This document shows, piece by piece, positions 8,168 through 16,239 of a stretch of DNA of 32,967 nucleotides. Below the pieces are notes generated by a model. The model was not told the DNA's origin. It saw only the letters and a list, made by a program, of their open reading frames with translations, and did no database searches. The stretch is taken from assembly GCA_050253535.1 (NCBI GenBank), contig JBFWIW010000032.1:1-32967 (forward strand). The letters are read 5' to 3'. Within the stretch, counting starts at the first letter, position 1. The number at the start of each line of letters is the position of its first letter. The translations under genes and the position numbers were made by a program. This DNA is from JBFWIW01 sp050253535 (GTDB lineage Bacteria; Bacillota; Clostridia; Oscillospirales; Oscillospiraceae).

Positions 8168-9016
8168 TCATTGAAAGTGGACATGGTTATTTATATGTTC
8201 CTCACAGAAGCAGTGGTAACCAGTGCACCGGGAACAGTAGCGGAACTCCATATTAGGATAATCGGTATCCGTTTTGCCGCAGACTGAACAACGGTGGTGG
8301 TAGGGCTTATTGGCTTCTTCATACTTCGCGCGATGAACCGAGGAACGAAAATTAACAGACTGCTTGCTATTGGTAAATTTTAAAGTTTTAAAATACCGCG
8401 TAAAATTGCCGCCGCAGAAGAGGAAAAAGTTCAAAACCGCGACGAGCGGGAGAAAATTCGTCGGGAACGTACCGCCTATCATTGCGAGGACAAAGAATAC
8501 CGCGTCTAATACGGCAAGCCACTTTATTTTTACGGGGAAAATGAAGAAGAGCAGAACCCGCGTATCGGGGAACAGGACGGCGAACGTAAAGAACATAGAG
8601 AGGTTTATATACGACGCATCGAGGAACATATAGTTTGACTTTAAAATAAGTCCCGAGATCAATCCGTATAACATTGTAAAAATAACGCCGGTGAGATAGT
8701 AAATCGTAAATTTTCCCGCGCCCCAATACCTTTCCAGCGCGGAGCCTATGAAATAATAGAAATACAGCATAAGCGCCAACCATAAAAGCCCTGACGTCGT
8801 CGGAACTAAAATAAAGGTTATAAGTCTCCATATCTGCCCCTGCAAAATTAATTCCGGATTGAAATACAGATAATAAACGAACGTACCCGTCGTGTCCATC
8901 TTGCTGAAAACGTACACCAGCGCGTTTCCAATGATGATGTAGAGCATGAGATTATTTATACCGAATCTCGGGTGCTTATAGCAAAATCGGTCGACTGCGC
9001 TGTTAAACCTCTGCAA
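8168..9016 (-). CDS. Rhomboid-like membrane protein lacking the GxSG serine, with Cys/His-rich tail
   Basis: The protein has a rhomboid fold: six or so membrane helices and the L1-loop WR motif (W63-R64 in QIWRLITF), then GSALERYWGAGKF. Active rhomboids carry a GxSG nucleophile in the fourth helix and a His in the sixth; here the matching segment reads LDASYINLS (about 132-140), with no GxSG and no obvious partner His. It therefore looks like a pseudoprotease. The tail (about 240-280) has Cys-x2-Cys at 243/246, Cys-x2-Cys at 261/264 and further HCFCEEH, H278 and H280, which suggests one or two zinc sites in the cytoplasm. Start: the ATG at 9031 has no ribosome site, while a TTG at 9016 is preceded by GGGGG at 8 nt. 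The N-terminus then matches the usual length. A promoter TTGGAC-N18-TAAAAT lies upstream. Confidence 0.75.
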   Translation of the reverse strand: MQRFNSAVDRFCYKHPRFGINNLMLYIIIGNALVYVFSKMDTTGTFVYYLYFNPELILQGQIWRLITFILVPTTSGLLWLALMLYFYYFIGSALERYWGAGKFTIYYLTGVIFTMLYGLISGLILKSNYMFLDASYINLSMFFTFAVLFPDTRVLLFFIFPVKIKWLAVLDAVFFVLAMIGGTFPTNFLPLVAVLNFFLFCGGNFTRYFKTLKFTNSKQSVNFRSSVHRAKYEEANKPYHHRCSVCGKTDTDYPNMEFRYCSRCTGYHCFCEEHINNHVHFQ

Positions 9017-9054
9017 ATATATTACCCCCATTAAACTGACTAATTAATAATTGT

Positions 9055-9084
9055 ATTTTAACCAAAAAATACATAAAAGTCCAA
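9055..9084 (-). promoter_or_regulatory. Candidate promoter of the rhomboid-like gene
   Basis: On the minus strand TTGGAC (9079-9084) and TAAAAT (9055-9060) are 18 nt apart and lie 39 nt before the proposed TTG start. The boxes are AT-rich and only moderately close to consensus. Confidence 0.4.
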
Positions 9085-9248
9085 TGAATAAACTATTAAC
9101 AACAGTTTAAGTTTAATGTCATTTGATAGATCAGTGTTAATAATATAAATGTTAATTATTAACAGTTGTTTAATGATATATGGTCTAAGTACAAAAATCA
9201 AGCAGTATAATACCTTAGTTTGACAAGCTGATAAAGCTTAAAACTTGT
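9085..9248. promoter_or_regulatory. Regulatory region with repeated TGTTAAT elements upstream of the ABC operon
   Basis: The heptamer TGTTAAT or its complement ATTAACA occurs at 9095-9101, 9135-9141, 9150-9156 and 9158-9164; the last two form a perfect 7-1-7 palindrome. Another inverted repeat, AAGCT-GATAA-AGCTT, lies at 9225-9239. A TATAAT hexamer is at 9206-9211 without a convincing -35, and TTGACA occurs at 9220-9225. The arrangement fits an operator area for a substrate-responsive regulator encoded elsewhere, but no regulator is adjacent. Confidence 0.4.
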
Positions 9249-9311
9249 TTGCAGACATGCCCGGAGATTCATCTAAAACATGCAAGCAAGACTAAATTAA
9301 GGAGGAAGAAA

Positions 9312-10472
9312 ATGAAAAGCTGGCGAAAAATCATTGGTCCGATAATTGCAGTTCTTATGATGGCTACTTTGTTTTCGGCATGTTCAGGCGGCAGCGAAGA
9401 TTCCGGAGGTAAAACAGACAGCTCGACCGAAAGTACATCCGTAAGCAGTACCACGGTTACCGATGCCGTCGACACTGCCGTTGAAGAGCTAACGGAGTAT
9501 GGTTTCCCAAAAGGGCAATGGAAAATAGCCCTGTCCAACTCCTACATAGGGAATGCCTGGCGCTCACAGATGGTCAATACATTCACATCTTATGCGGAAA
9601 ACCTCAAAGAAGCCGGTGTTATCTCTGACTATTATGCTTCCAGCTCCGGTCAGGATCCGGAAGCCCAGATCAACGAAATCAGAAATATGATGTCCGAGGG
9701 TTATAACGCGATCATTGTTGACGCGGCGTCCCCCACGGCACTTATCCCGATTTGCGAAGAAGCCATCGAGAGAGGAATTGTCATAGCTACCTTCGACTGT
9801 TATGTCGAGTGTCCCGATGCCTATCTCGTAACCGGAGATCAGGTTGAAGCGGGCCGCAAGCAGGCGCAGTGGATTGTCGATCAGATAGATGGAAAGGGCA
9901 ATATCCTCTGGATCCGCGGCACTGAGGGTACTTCTATCACCAACGACCGTGTCGAGGGTTCTACAGAGGTGCTTCAGCCTTACATTGACAGCGGCGACAT
10001 AGTCGTTCTTGCTACCGATTATGGCCAGTGGTCCGAAGCCCAGGTTTCCGTTGTCATCAACAACATGCTTGCCGCTTACGGCGACCAGGGAATTGACGCT
10101 ATACTCAATGAAGGTCAGGGAGAGGTCGCTATATTTAACGCGCTTGAAGAGTTCGGCTATAACCCGACAGAAATGCCCTTCACAGGTGAAGTCATGAACT
10201 GCGTCGCCCGCCTCATCACCGAGGAAAGTTGTAACATCTATGGCCAAACTTCCCCCCCGAGCCATGTTGCTGAGTGTCTGAACACCTGTATCAAGGTTCT
10301 TAACGGCGAAGAAGTTGACAAGACCACCATCGCTCCGATGCCTGAAATGACATTGGAAAATGCTGCTGATCTATATTTTGAAGGTTACAGTGATTCCCTT
10401 ATCACTGCTTATACCGATGAGACTAACAGCTACAATTTAACCATCGAGGATGTCCTTCCGGATACGAAGTAA
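9312..10472 (+). CDS. CUT2-type ABC transporter substrate-binding lipoprotein
   Basis: This is the extracellular binding protein of the importer encoded downstream. A lipoprotein signal peptide (basic MKSWRK, hydrophobic stretch, lipobox FSAC with the lipidated Cys at residue 24) precedes a Ser/Thr-rich spacer and a periplasmic-binding-protein fold of the ribose/galactose class, beginning WKIALSNSYIGNAWR. The total is 386 residues, the usual length. The frame is open from 9249, but GGAGGAAG sits 5-6 nt before the ATG at 9312 and the signal peptide starts there. A 13-bp hairpin lies 26 nt after the stop and may raise the level of this message above the membrane genes. The ligand cannot be told from the sequence; the cyclase-family enzyme at the operon end argues that it need not be a sugar. 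Confidence 0.9.
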   Translation: MKSWRKIIGPIIAVLMMATLFSACSGGSEDSGGKTDSSTESTSVSSTTVTDAVDTAVEELTEYGFPKGQWKIALSNSYIGNAWRSQMVNTFTSYAENLKEAGVISDYYASSSGQDPEAQINEIRNMMSEGYNAIIVDAASPTALIPICEEAIERGIVIATFDCYVECPDAYLVTGDQVEAGRKQAQWIVDQIDGKGNILWIRGTEGTSITNDRVEGSTEVLQPYIDSGDIVVLATDYGQWSEAQVSVVINNMLAAYGDQGIDAILNEGQGEVAIFNALEEFGYNPTEMPFTGEVMNCVARLITEESCNIYGQTSPPSHVAECLNTCIKVLNGEEVDKTTIAPMPEMTLENAADLYFEGYSDSLITAYTDETNSYNLTIEDVLPDTK

Positions 10473-10498
10473 CTTCAAATATTGAAATGACTCTGTTT

Positions 10499-10528
10499 TC
10501 GGTGCAAAGGGCCTGCCCTTTGCACCGA
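10499..10528 (+). repeat. Intercistronic 13-bp perfect stem-loop after the binding-protein gene
   Basis: TCGGTGCAAAGGG (10499-10511) pairs perfectly with CCCTTTGCACCGA (10516-10528) around a 4-nt loop. No U-tract follows, so it is probably not a full terminator but a 3'-end stabiliser or attenuator. Such hairpins commonly give excess binding protein relative to its transporter. Confidence 0.65.
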
Positions 10529-10554
10529 AGCTTAAGATTGGGGTGTATATTTAA

Positions 10555-12120
10555 GTGGCATATACCTTGAAGATCGCAAGGGAGAGGGCTGAGACCCCTG
10601 ATACGGAGCTTGAAACCGTTCTTGAAATGAAGGGGATATCCAAAAACTTCGGCGGCGTCAAAGCGCTCATTGATGCGGATTTTAGTTGCGCAAAAGGAGA
10701 GGTTCACGCGCTCATTGGTGAAAACGGCGCGGGAAAAAGCACTTTGGTTAAGATACTCTGCGGAGTTGTTAAAAATGATACGGGTACAATTAAGATAAAC
10801 GGCAAGGAAGTCCATATACACCACCCGCAGGATGCAGGGAAGAACGGCATTGCCGCCGTCTTTCAGGAGCTTTCTCTAGTTCCGGAGCTCTCTGTTTCGG
10901 AAAATATATATCTTGGCCACGAGCCAAAAAACAAACTCCGTCTTATTGATTTTGTAAAGATGAACACTATGGCCGCGGTACTTTTGAAAGAGCTTGGAAT
11001 AAATGTAGACGTTAGGTCGGTCGTAGAGGATCTCTCACTTGCAGACAAGCAACTCGTTGAGATTGCAAAAGCGCTCTCAACAGAAGGCGTCGAGATTATC
11101 GTATTCGACGAGCCGACTTCGGCGCTCGGACAAGCAGAGGTCGAACTCCTGTTCAAACTGATAAGAAAGCTTAAAAACGAAGGCAAAACGGCAATCTTCA
11201 TCTCTCATAAGATGAATGAGCTGGAGCAGATTGCGGACCGTGTAACGGTCTTCCGGGACGCAAGATTTGTCCAGACCTTTAAAATGGGAACTGTTTCAAA
11301 TGCTCAGATTACCAACTGGGTAGCGGGACGCAGCCTGGACGAAACTTATCCCAAACGTAGGACTCCGATATCAGACGAAGTAGTGCTTAAACTTGAAAAC
11401 GTCCGTTCGGGTAACAAACTTAAAAATATCAATGTTGAAATTCACCGAGGAGAAATTCTCGGTATCGCAGGACTTCAAGGCCATGGCCAGACAGAGTTCT
11501 TGCGTTCAATTTTTGGTGTGGCTCATGTTGATGACGGTGCAATTTATCTAAAGGGTGAGCGGATAAAACTCAGACACCCTAAGGAGGCAATCAGAAAAGG
11601 GATAGCACTTATCCCTGAAGACAGGAAAACAGAGGGACTACACATAACCATGACAGTTGGTGAAAATTTATCCATGATGAGCCTTGAAAAAATTAGTACC
11701 GCCGGATGGCTTTCCAGAAAAAAAGAGCACGAAGTATGCAGCCGCGCAATACAGCAGATGAGCATAAAGACACCAAATATTGACCAGTTGGCGCAGAACC
11801 TCTCCGGTGGTAACCAGCAGAAAATAGTAATTGCAAAGGCGATCGCCACGGAGGCTGACATCCTTCTTCTGGGAGACCCGACCAGAGGAATAGACATCGG
11901 CACAAAGGCAGAACTCTATCAGCTCTTCCGCAATGAGTCGGAGAAGGGAAGGACGATTCTTCTGTACTCCACTGAAATGAATGAACTCATCGGCCTGTGT
12001 GACCGTGTCCTTGTCTTTGAAGGAGGCGCGGTTGTCTCCGAGCTCAAGGGTACGGATATAACTGAAACAGCTATCCTGAACGCGTCGATGGGCATAAAGG
12101 ACGGAGGTAAGGCTGAATGA
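10555..12120 (+). CDS. RbsA/MglA-like double ATP-binding protein of the CUT2 importer
   Basis: It couples ATP hydrolysis to import through the two permeases downstream. There are two fused ABC domains in 521 residues. Domain 1: Walker A GENGAGKST (55-63), Q-loop Q104, LSLADKQ signature-like segment, Walker B IIVFDEPTSAL (181-191). Domain 2: no real Walker A (GLQGHGQTE near 306-314, as usual for this family), signature LSGGNQQK (416-423), but Walker B reads LLLGDPTRGID, with G440-D441 where D-E is normal. So the second site is doubly degenerate. The start is GTG, with TTGGGG about 11 nt upstream; no better start is seen before the first domain. It overlaps the first permease by 4 nt (ATGA). 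Confidence 0.92.
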   Translation: MAYTLKIARERAETPDTELETVLEMKGISKNFGGVKALIDADFSCAKGEVHALIGENGAGKSTLVKILCGVVKNDTGTIKINGKEVHIHHPQDAGKNGIAAVFQELSLVPELSVSENIYLGHEPKNKLRLIDFVKMNTMAAVLLKELGINVDVRSVVEDLSLADKQLVEIAKALSTEGVEIIVFDEPTSALGQAEVELLFKLIRKLKNEGKTAIFISHKMNELEQIADRVTVFRDARFVQTFKMGTVSNAQITNWVAGRSLDETYPKRRTPISDEVVLKLENVRSGNKLKNINVEIHRGEILGIAGLQGHGQTEFLRSIFGVAHVDDGAIYLKGERIKLRHPKEAIRKGIALIPEDRKTEGLHITMTVGENLSMMSLEKISTAGWLSRKKEHEVCSRAIQQMSIKTPNIDQLAQNLSGGNQQKIVIAKAIATEADILLLGDPTRGIDIGTKAELYQLFRNESEKGRTILLYSTEMNELIGLCDRVLVFEGGAVVSELKGTDITETAILNASMGIKDGGKAE

Positions 12121-13130
12121 AAAAGCAAAGCAATATCAGCGTGTTTATGAGGCGAAACAGGGAAATCGTTATTGCTTGGTGCGTGCTTATTGTCGTACTT
12201 CTGCTCTATTCATTTTTTATGAAGGATTTTTGGTCAAAGTACGGCCCTCAGTCAATCTGCAATCAGGTTGTAACGCTTTCGATAGTGGCGTTTGGCCAGC
12301 TAGTTGTCGTTATGACGGGTGGAATCGATTTGTCGGTAGGCCCGATGGTTGCGCTGTGCAACTGCATATTCGCGACTATCCTCGCTCCGGTTATCGAGTT
12401 CGTCGGAGGAAGTATTCTGCCGGGCGTCATACTTGCCGGTCTTGTTGCGATGGCGTGCGGTGCTCTTGTCGGCGTTTTAAACGCAACTATCGTTGTATTC
12501 GGAAGAATACAGCCGATAGTTGTCACTCTCTCAACCTCCATGATATGTTCAGGCGCCGCACTTCTTGTACGGCCTGAGCCGGGTGGTGACGTGACAAGAA
12601 CATTCTGCAAATTCATGACCGGACGTGCTTTTGACATCATTCCTGTGTCATTTATCATTATTCTGATAATGGTGTTCTGCGTATGGAAGCCCTTTAGAAG
12701 AACAGGCATAGGACAGGGCCTCCTTGCAATCGGCGGCAACGAATACTCTGCGTATACTTCCGGAATAAAGATCAACAAAACAAAATTTATGGCTTATGTC
12801 ATATGCGGAATCATGGCCGGACTTGCCGCAATTGTTCTTACAGCATCAACCGCCTCGGGCGATGCAACAGGAAGCGCAAATTACACAATTAACTCAATAG
12901 CGGCCGTCGTACTTGGCGGTGCTTCGCTTATGGGCGGCAGAGGTTCGTATGTTGGAAGCGTCGCGGGCGCCATGATACTTTCGCTCATCCTTGGCTTGCT
13001 CATATTCTGGGGCGTTTCTTCATGGTACCAGAACGCCGCGCAAGGCGGAATTCTGCTGGTTGCGCTGTCTATTGGTGCACTTCGTACTTTTCTGGCAAAA
13101 AAAGCGGCCTGCCATGAGCTGAAAGCGTAG
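12117..13130 (+). CDS. RbsC-like ABC permease, first of two
   Basis: This is an inner-membrane subunit of a CUT2-type importer, 337 residues with about eight to ten hydrophobic helices. The family landmarks are GGIDLSVGPM near residues 64-73 and an AVVLGGASLMGGRGS-type loop near the C-terminal third. The start overlaps the ATPase stop (ATGA), so the two are translated together. The next gene is a second, shorter permease only 12 nt away; the two probably form a heterodimer, as in other two-permease CUT2 systems such as YtfT/YjfF. Confidence 0.9.
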   Translation: MKKQSNISVFMRRNREIVIAWCVLIVVLLLYSFFMKDFWSKYGPQSICNQVVTLSIVAFGQLVVVMTGGIDLSVGPMVALCNCIFATILAPVIEFVGGSILPGVILAGLVAMACGALVGVLNATIVVFGRIQPIVVTLSTSMICSGAALLVRPEPGGDVTRTFCKFMTGRAFDIIPVSFIIILIMVFCVWKPFRRTGIGQGLLAIGGNEYSAYTSGIKINKTKFMAYVICGIMAGLAAIVLTASTASGDATGSANYTINSIAAVVLGGASLMGGRGSYVGSVAGAMILSLILGLLIFWGVSSWYQNAAQGGILLVALSIGALRTFLAKKAACHELKA

Positions 13131-13142
13131 GGGGGATATACA

Positions 13143-14102
13143 ATGGTGAAGACCGCAAAAAAGTTTGACATAAAAGCAATCCTGAAATCGAATGTCGTCA
13201 AAGTGTATCTCGTTATGATCCTAATGTATATCGTCATCTGCTGCATAAAACCCGGTTATTTTTCATGGACATATATGATGGGACAGTTAGTTCTTGGTGC
13301 GTTTCTCGGCATCACGGCAATGGGCCAGACAACGGTAATTCTAACTGGCGGCATCGATCTGTCGGTAGCATGGATGATGAATTTATCCGCGTGTATGCTC
13401 ACTCAGATAACCTCAAAGGCAGGCCCGGCACAGGCGATAATCTTTATTTTGCTTACAGGAGTTTTCGTCGGTTTCTTCAACGGACTCGGCGTTTCATTGC
13501 TTAAAATACCGCCGATGATCATGACGCTAGCTATGAATCTCATCCTCCGCAGCGTCACCCTTGTATACTGCAAAGGTACACCGAAGGGTTCTGTCCCTGA
13601 TTTTCTGGCGTTTCTGGGAAAGGGCAGATTCCTCAATATCCGAGCTATGATTTTTGTCTGGGCAATCCTCGCAATAATCATATTGCTGGTACTGAAAAAG
13701 ACCGTCTTCGGCCGGTCAATCTATGCCGTCGGCAACAACGCCTCCGCGTCGGATCTGTCCGGCATTAAGAGTGGCGTGGTTCTCACCGGCGCGTATACTC
13801 TAAGCGCATTGTTTGCGGCTATCTCCGGCATAATGCTCGTCAGTATGACATCGCTCGCCTATCTGGGCATGGGCGACGCCTATCAGATGGATTCGGTCGC
13901 GGCCGTCGTAATCGGCGGAACGGCAATTACAGGAGGTAAAGGCGGCTATGCCGGTACAATAGCCGGTACGATGATAATGATGTTTATTGAGGCGCTTCTT
14001 GTCGCGCTGAATATGCCGGGAGCAGGAAAACAAATAGTAAACGGCGTTGTAATAATTGCGGTTCTTTTAATGTATGCCCGCGGAAAGTCTGTCCGCGTCT
14101 GA
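13143..14102 (+). CDS. RbsC-like ABC permease, second of two
   Basis: This 319-residue membrane protein is a paralogue of the preceding permease. It keeps the GGIDLSVAWMMN and AAVVIGGTAITGGKGG landmarks and about eight to ten membrane helices. The Shine-Dalgarno GGGGGGAT lies 6-7 nt before the ATG. Two different permease genes in tandem indicate a heterodimeric channel. The cyclase-family gene begins 19 nt downstream. Confidence 0.9.
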   Translation: MVKTAKKFDIKAILKSNVVKVYLVMILMYIVICCIKPGYFSWTYMMGQLVLGAFLGITAMGQTTVILTGGIDLSVAWMMNLSACMLTQITSKAGPAQAIIFILLTGVFVGFFNGLGVSLLKIPPMIMTLAMNLILRSVTLVYCKGTPKGSVPDFLAFLGKGRFLNIRAMIFVWAILAIIILLVLKKTVFGRSIYAVGNNASASDLSGIKSGVVLTGAYTLSALFAAISGIMLVSMTSLAYLGMGDAYQMDSVAAVVIGGTAITGGKGGYAGTIAGTMIMMFIEALLVALNMPGAGKQIVNGVVIIAVLLMYARGKSVRV

Positions 14103-14121
14103 TAAAGAAGGAGATTTTATT

Positions 14122-14796
14122 ATGTTTGTAAGACTTTCACATATTATGGAGAGAGACATGCCCGGCTGGCCGGGTTCTCCCACCTGTTACAAGGCAGAAA
14201 TTCAAACGATCAGGGAAGGAGCCGTCTCCAACGTTTACTTGCTGACAGTTATGAATCATTTCGGAACGCATTTTGACGCGCCTAACCACTATAACGATCC
14301 CGCGCCGAAAATATCCGAACTGCCCCTGGAATACTTCGTATATGACAGGCCGCTCCTCATTGAAATAAATAAGTCATACGAGGAGTTCATTACTCCGGCG
14401 GAACTCGAACCATTTTACGGTCAGATAAAAAAAGCTGATTTTCTGATGATCCACTCCGGTTTTTCTCATAATAGACTTGATGATCCGGTCAATTACGCGG
14501 GACACGGCCCCGCCATCGGCGCGGAGGCCTGCAAGTACATAATGGACAACTTTAATATAAAAGCCGTGGCGATGGACTGGATATCCCTTGCAAGCGTCCC
14601 CTATAAAGACGACGGCACGCTTGCGCACCAGTACCTCCTCGGCTGCTATCACGACCACTACACCTGCATCATTGAAGACTGTACGTTTGAGGGAATCGTA
14701 GGCAAAAAAATAAAAAGGGTTTATGCACTTCCCTTGCTTATGGGCATGGGCGTTGACAGCGGCCCCGTTACAGTCATCGCCGAATGCGAAGAATGA
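14122..14796 (+). CDS. Cyclase-family metal hydrolase (kynurenine formamidase-like)
   Basis: The 224-residue protein belongs to the cyclase family (PF04199), metal-dependent hydrolases or lactonases that include bacterial kynurenine formamidase and isatin hydrolase. The hallmark HxGTHxDxPxH is present as H46, G48, T49, H50, D52, P54, H56. A second conserved part (HSGFSH, later GAEACKYIMD) is also recognisable. The start at 14122 is fixed by AAGGAG 9 nt upstream; the frame is open from 14074 but that part overlaps the permease gene. It is the last gene of the importer operon and is followed by a terminator, so its substrate is probably what the transporter brings in: an amide, lactone or hydantoin-like compound or a sugar derivative. 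No signal peptide is seen, so it acts in the cytoplasm. Confidence 0.85.
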   Translation: MFVRLSHIMERDMPGWPGSPTCYKAEIQTIREGAVSNVYLLTVMNHFGTHFDAPNHYNDPAPKISELPLEYFVYDRPLLIEINKSYEEFITPAELEPFYGQIKKADFLMIHSGFSHNRLDDPVNYAGHGPAIGAEACKYIMDNFNIKAVAMDWISLASVPYKDDGTLAHQYLLGCYHDHYTCIIEDCTFEGIVGKKIKRVYALPLLMGMGVDSGPVTVIAECEE

Positions 14797-14807
14797 TATT
14801 TTGATAT

Positions 14808-14835
14808 AAAAACGGCAGAGGTATCTGCCGTTTTT
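14808..14835 (+). terminator. Intrinsic terminator of the ABC-cyclase operon
   Basis: CGGCAGA (14813-14819) pairs with TCTGCCG (14824-14830), extended by an A-run before and a T-run after (14831-14835). It lies 12 nt beyond the cyclase stop. Confidence 0.9.
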
Positions 14836-14880
14836 ATATTTACACAACTAATTTAGCCAACACAGCGACATTTTTGTCGT

Positions 14881-14909
14881 TTGACAACCGCCTTGCGCGG
14901 ATGTATATT
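14881..14909 (+). promoter_or_regulatory. Sigma-A promoter of the MFS transporter gene
   Basis: TTGACA (14881-14886) followed by exactly 17 nt and TATATT (14904-14909) is close to consensus. It shows that the transporter gene is transcribed on its own and that translation must start downstream of about 14916. Confidence 0.75.
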
Positions 14910-14973
14910 TTTTTCATTGAACATGCGGATACTGCGCAGAGAATGTCGCTTTCCGCGAAATGGATGTGGTTTA

Positions 14974-16239
14974 TTGCAACAATACAATATAAGGCGCTAT
15001 GTTATTTTCGTCGGGGCATTTTTTGTTTTTCTCTGCACCGGCACTCTGCATATGTGGAGTATTTTCCAGAAGTCGGCCGTAGGTTATTATGGCTGGAGCG
15101 CCTCACAGATATCCTATACATATCCGATTCTCATAGTCTCCTATACCGTTGGTACCTTTATAGGCGGGAAAATGCAGGATAAAATCGGACCGCGCCTGAC
15201 AATTACGGCGGGCGGTGTTCTTATAACGTTCGGCTATATTCTGTCTACCGTGGTTTCATCGCAGTGGAGCCACTTCATGCTGTATCTGATGTATGCCATC
15301 CCCGTCGGCTTCGGCGTCGGATGTACTTATATTTCGCTGCTCGCGTGTGTTCAGAAATGGTTTCCTGACAAAAAGGGCTTTGCCTCAGGTTTCACTATCT
15401 GCGGGTTCGGACTTTCTCTTGTGGTTTTCTCTCCCGTGGCGGAGTGGCTTCTTGGTAAGCTGTCCTTTCCATCCACCATGCTTATTTTCGGTACATTTAT
15501 CGGAGCCGTTTGCGTTATCATCGCACAGGTCGCAAAAAACCCGCCGGAGGGTTATAACAACCTGTTCCCAAATCTTCAAAAACCCGGTATTCTCCCTCAG
15601 AGGCAATTTCCGACAGGTTCTATGTTTAAGTCGAAAATTTTCTTTACAGTATTCGTCCTTATCGTCTTAAACTCCCCGCTGTATTTCACAGTGAACCCCA
15701 CGCTCCGGACTTACGCGGAGACGCGTGGCCTGACTCCGCAGCTCGCACTCGTCGCTGTTATGTGCGTAGGCGCCTTCAGTACTCTCGGGAGGTTTGCAAT
15801 TCCGACTCTCTCCGATAAAGTCGGGAGACGCCCGATGTTCATTTTCATCTCGGCGGCCGGTATTACCGCAGCCCTCCTTATGTTTGTTCCGAACGGCTAT
15901 GTATTCTTAATTTCGGTTTGCATTATGGGACTAGCATTCGGCGGGATGCCGCCTATGCAGTCGGCGACTGTAACGGACTTATTCGGAATCGACAACGCCG
16001 GCAGTAATTTCGGCTTTTTCAACACTCTCTCTGGCATATCTATCCTCTCTTATCCCGCAATAATAAACGCTATGGTCGCCCGTATGCCGCAGGAGCGGGC
16101 TTTTGCGATAGCCTTTGGTTACAGTATTATCCTATACTGCATCCAGGCGGTCTTTGCATTTATTCTGCCCGAGCCGAAGCGCGTCGCGTCAGGCGAAGAA
16201 ATTCTTGAATTAAAACCAGCACGCACGTCTAATTGCTGA
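14974..16239 (+). CDS. MFS transporter, oxalate/formate antiporter (OFA) family
   Basis: The protein has about twelve membrane helices and the OFA-family opening FLCTGTLHMWSIFQKS, with MFS motifs GGKMQDKIGPR in the first half and SDKVGRR in the second. OFA members exchange small carboxylates; the true substrate is unknown. Start: the frame opens with a TTG at 14881, but that TTG is the -35 box of the promoter. The TTG at 14974 gives a 421-residue protein of usual length, with a weak GGATGTGG before it; an ATG at 14923 has no ribosome site. It follows the cyclase terminator, so it is an independent unit, though the position next to a carboxylate-type hydrolase could be meaningful. The assembly gap starts 59 nt after the stop. 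Confidence 0.8.
   Translation: MQQYNIRRYVIFVGAFFVFLCTGTLHMWSIFQKSAVGYYGWSASQISYTYPILIVSYTVGTFIGGKMQDKIGPRLTITAGGVLITFGYILSTVVSSQWSHFMLYLMYAIPVGFGVGCTYISLLACVQKWFPDKKGFASGFTICGFGLSLVVFSPVAEWLLGKLSFPSTMLIFGTFIGAVCVIIAQVAKNPPEGYNNLFPNLQKPGILPQRQFPTGSMFKSKIFFTVFVLIVLNSPLYFTVNPTLRTYAETRGLTPQLALVAVMCVGAFSTLGRFAIPTLSDKVGRRPMFIFISAAGITAALLMFVPNGYVFLISVCIMGLAFGGMPPMQSATVTDLFGIDNAGSNFGFFNTLSGISILSYPAIINAMVARMPQERAFAIAFGYSIILYCIQAVFAFILPEPKRVASGEEILELKPARTSNC

Noticed and set aside
9564..10265. 233-codon minus-strand frame opposite the binding-protein gene
   Set aside because: Shadow of the lipoprotein gene; no start signal or family.
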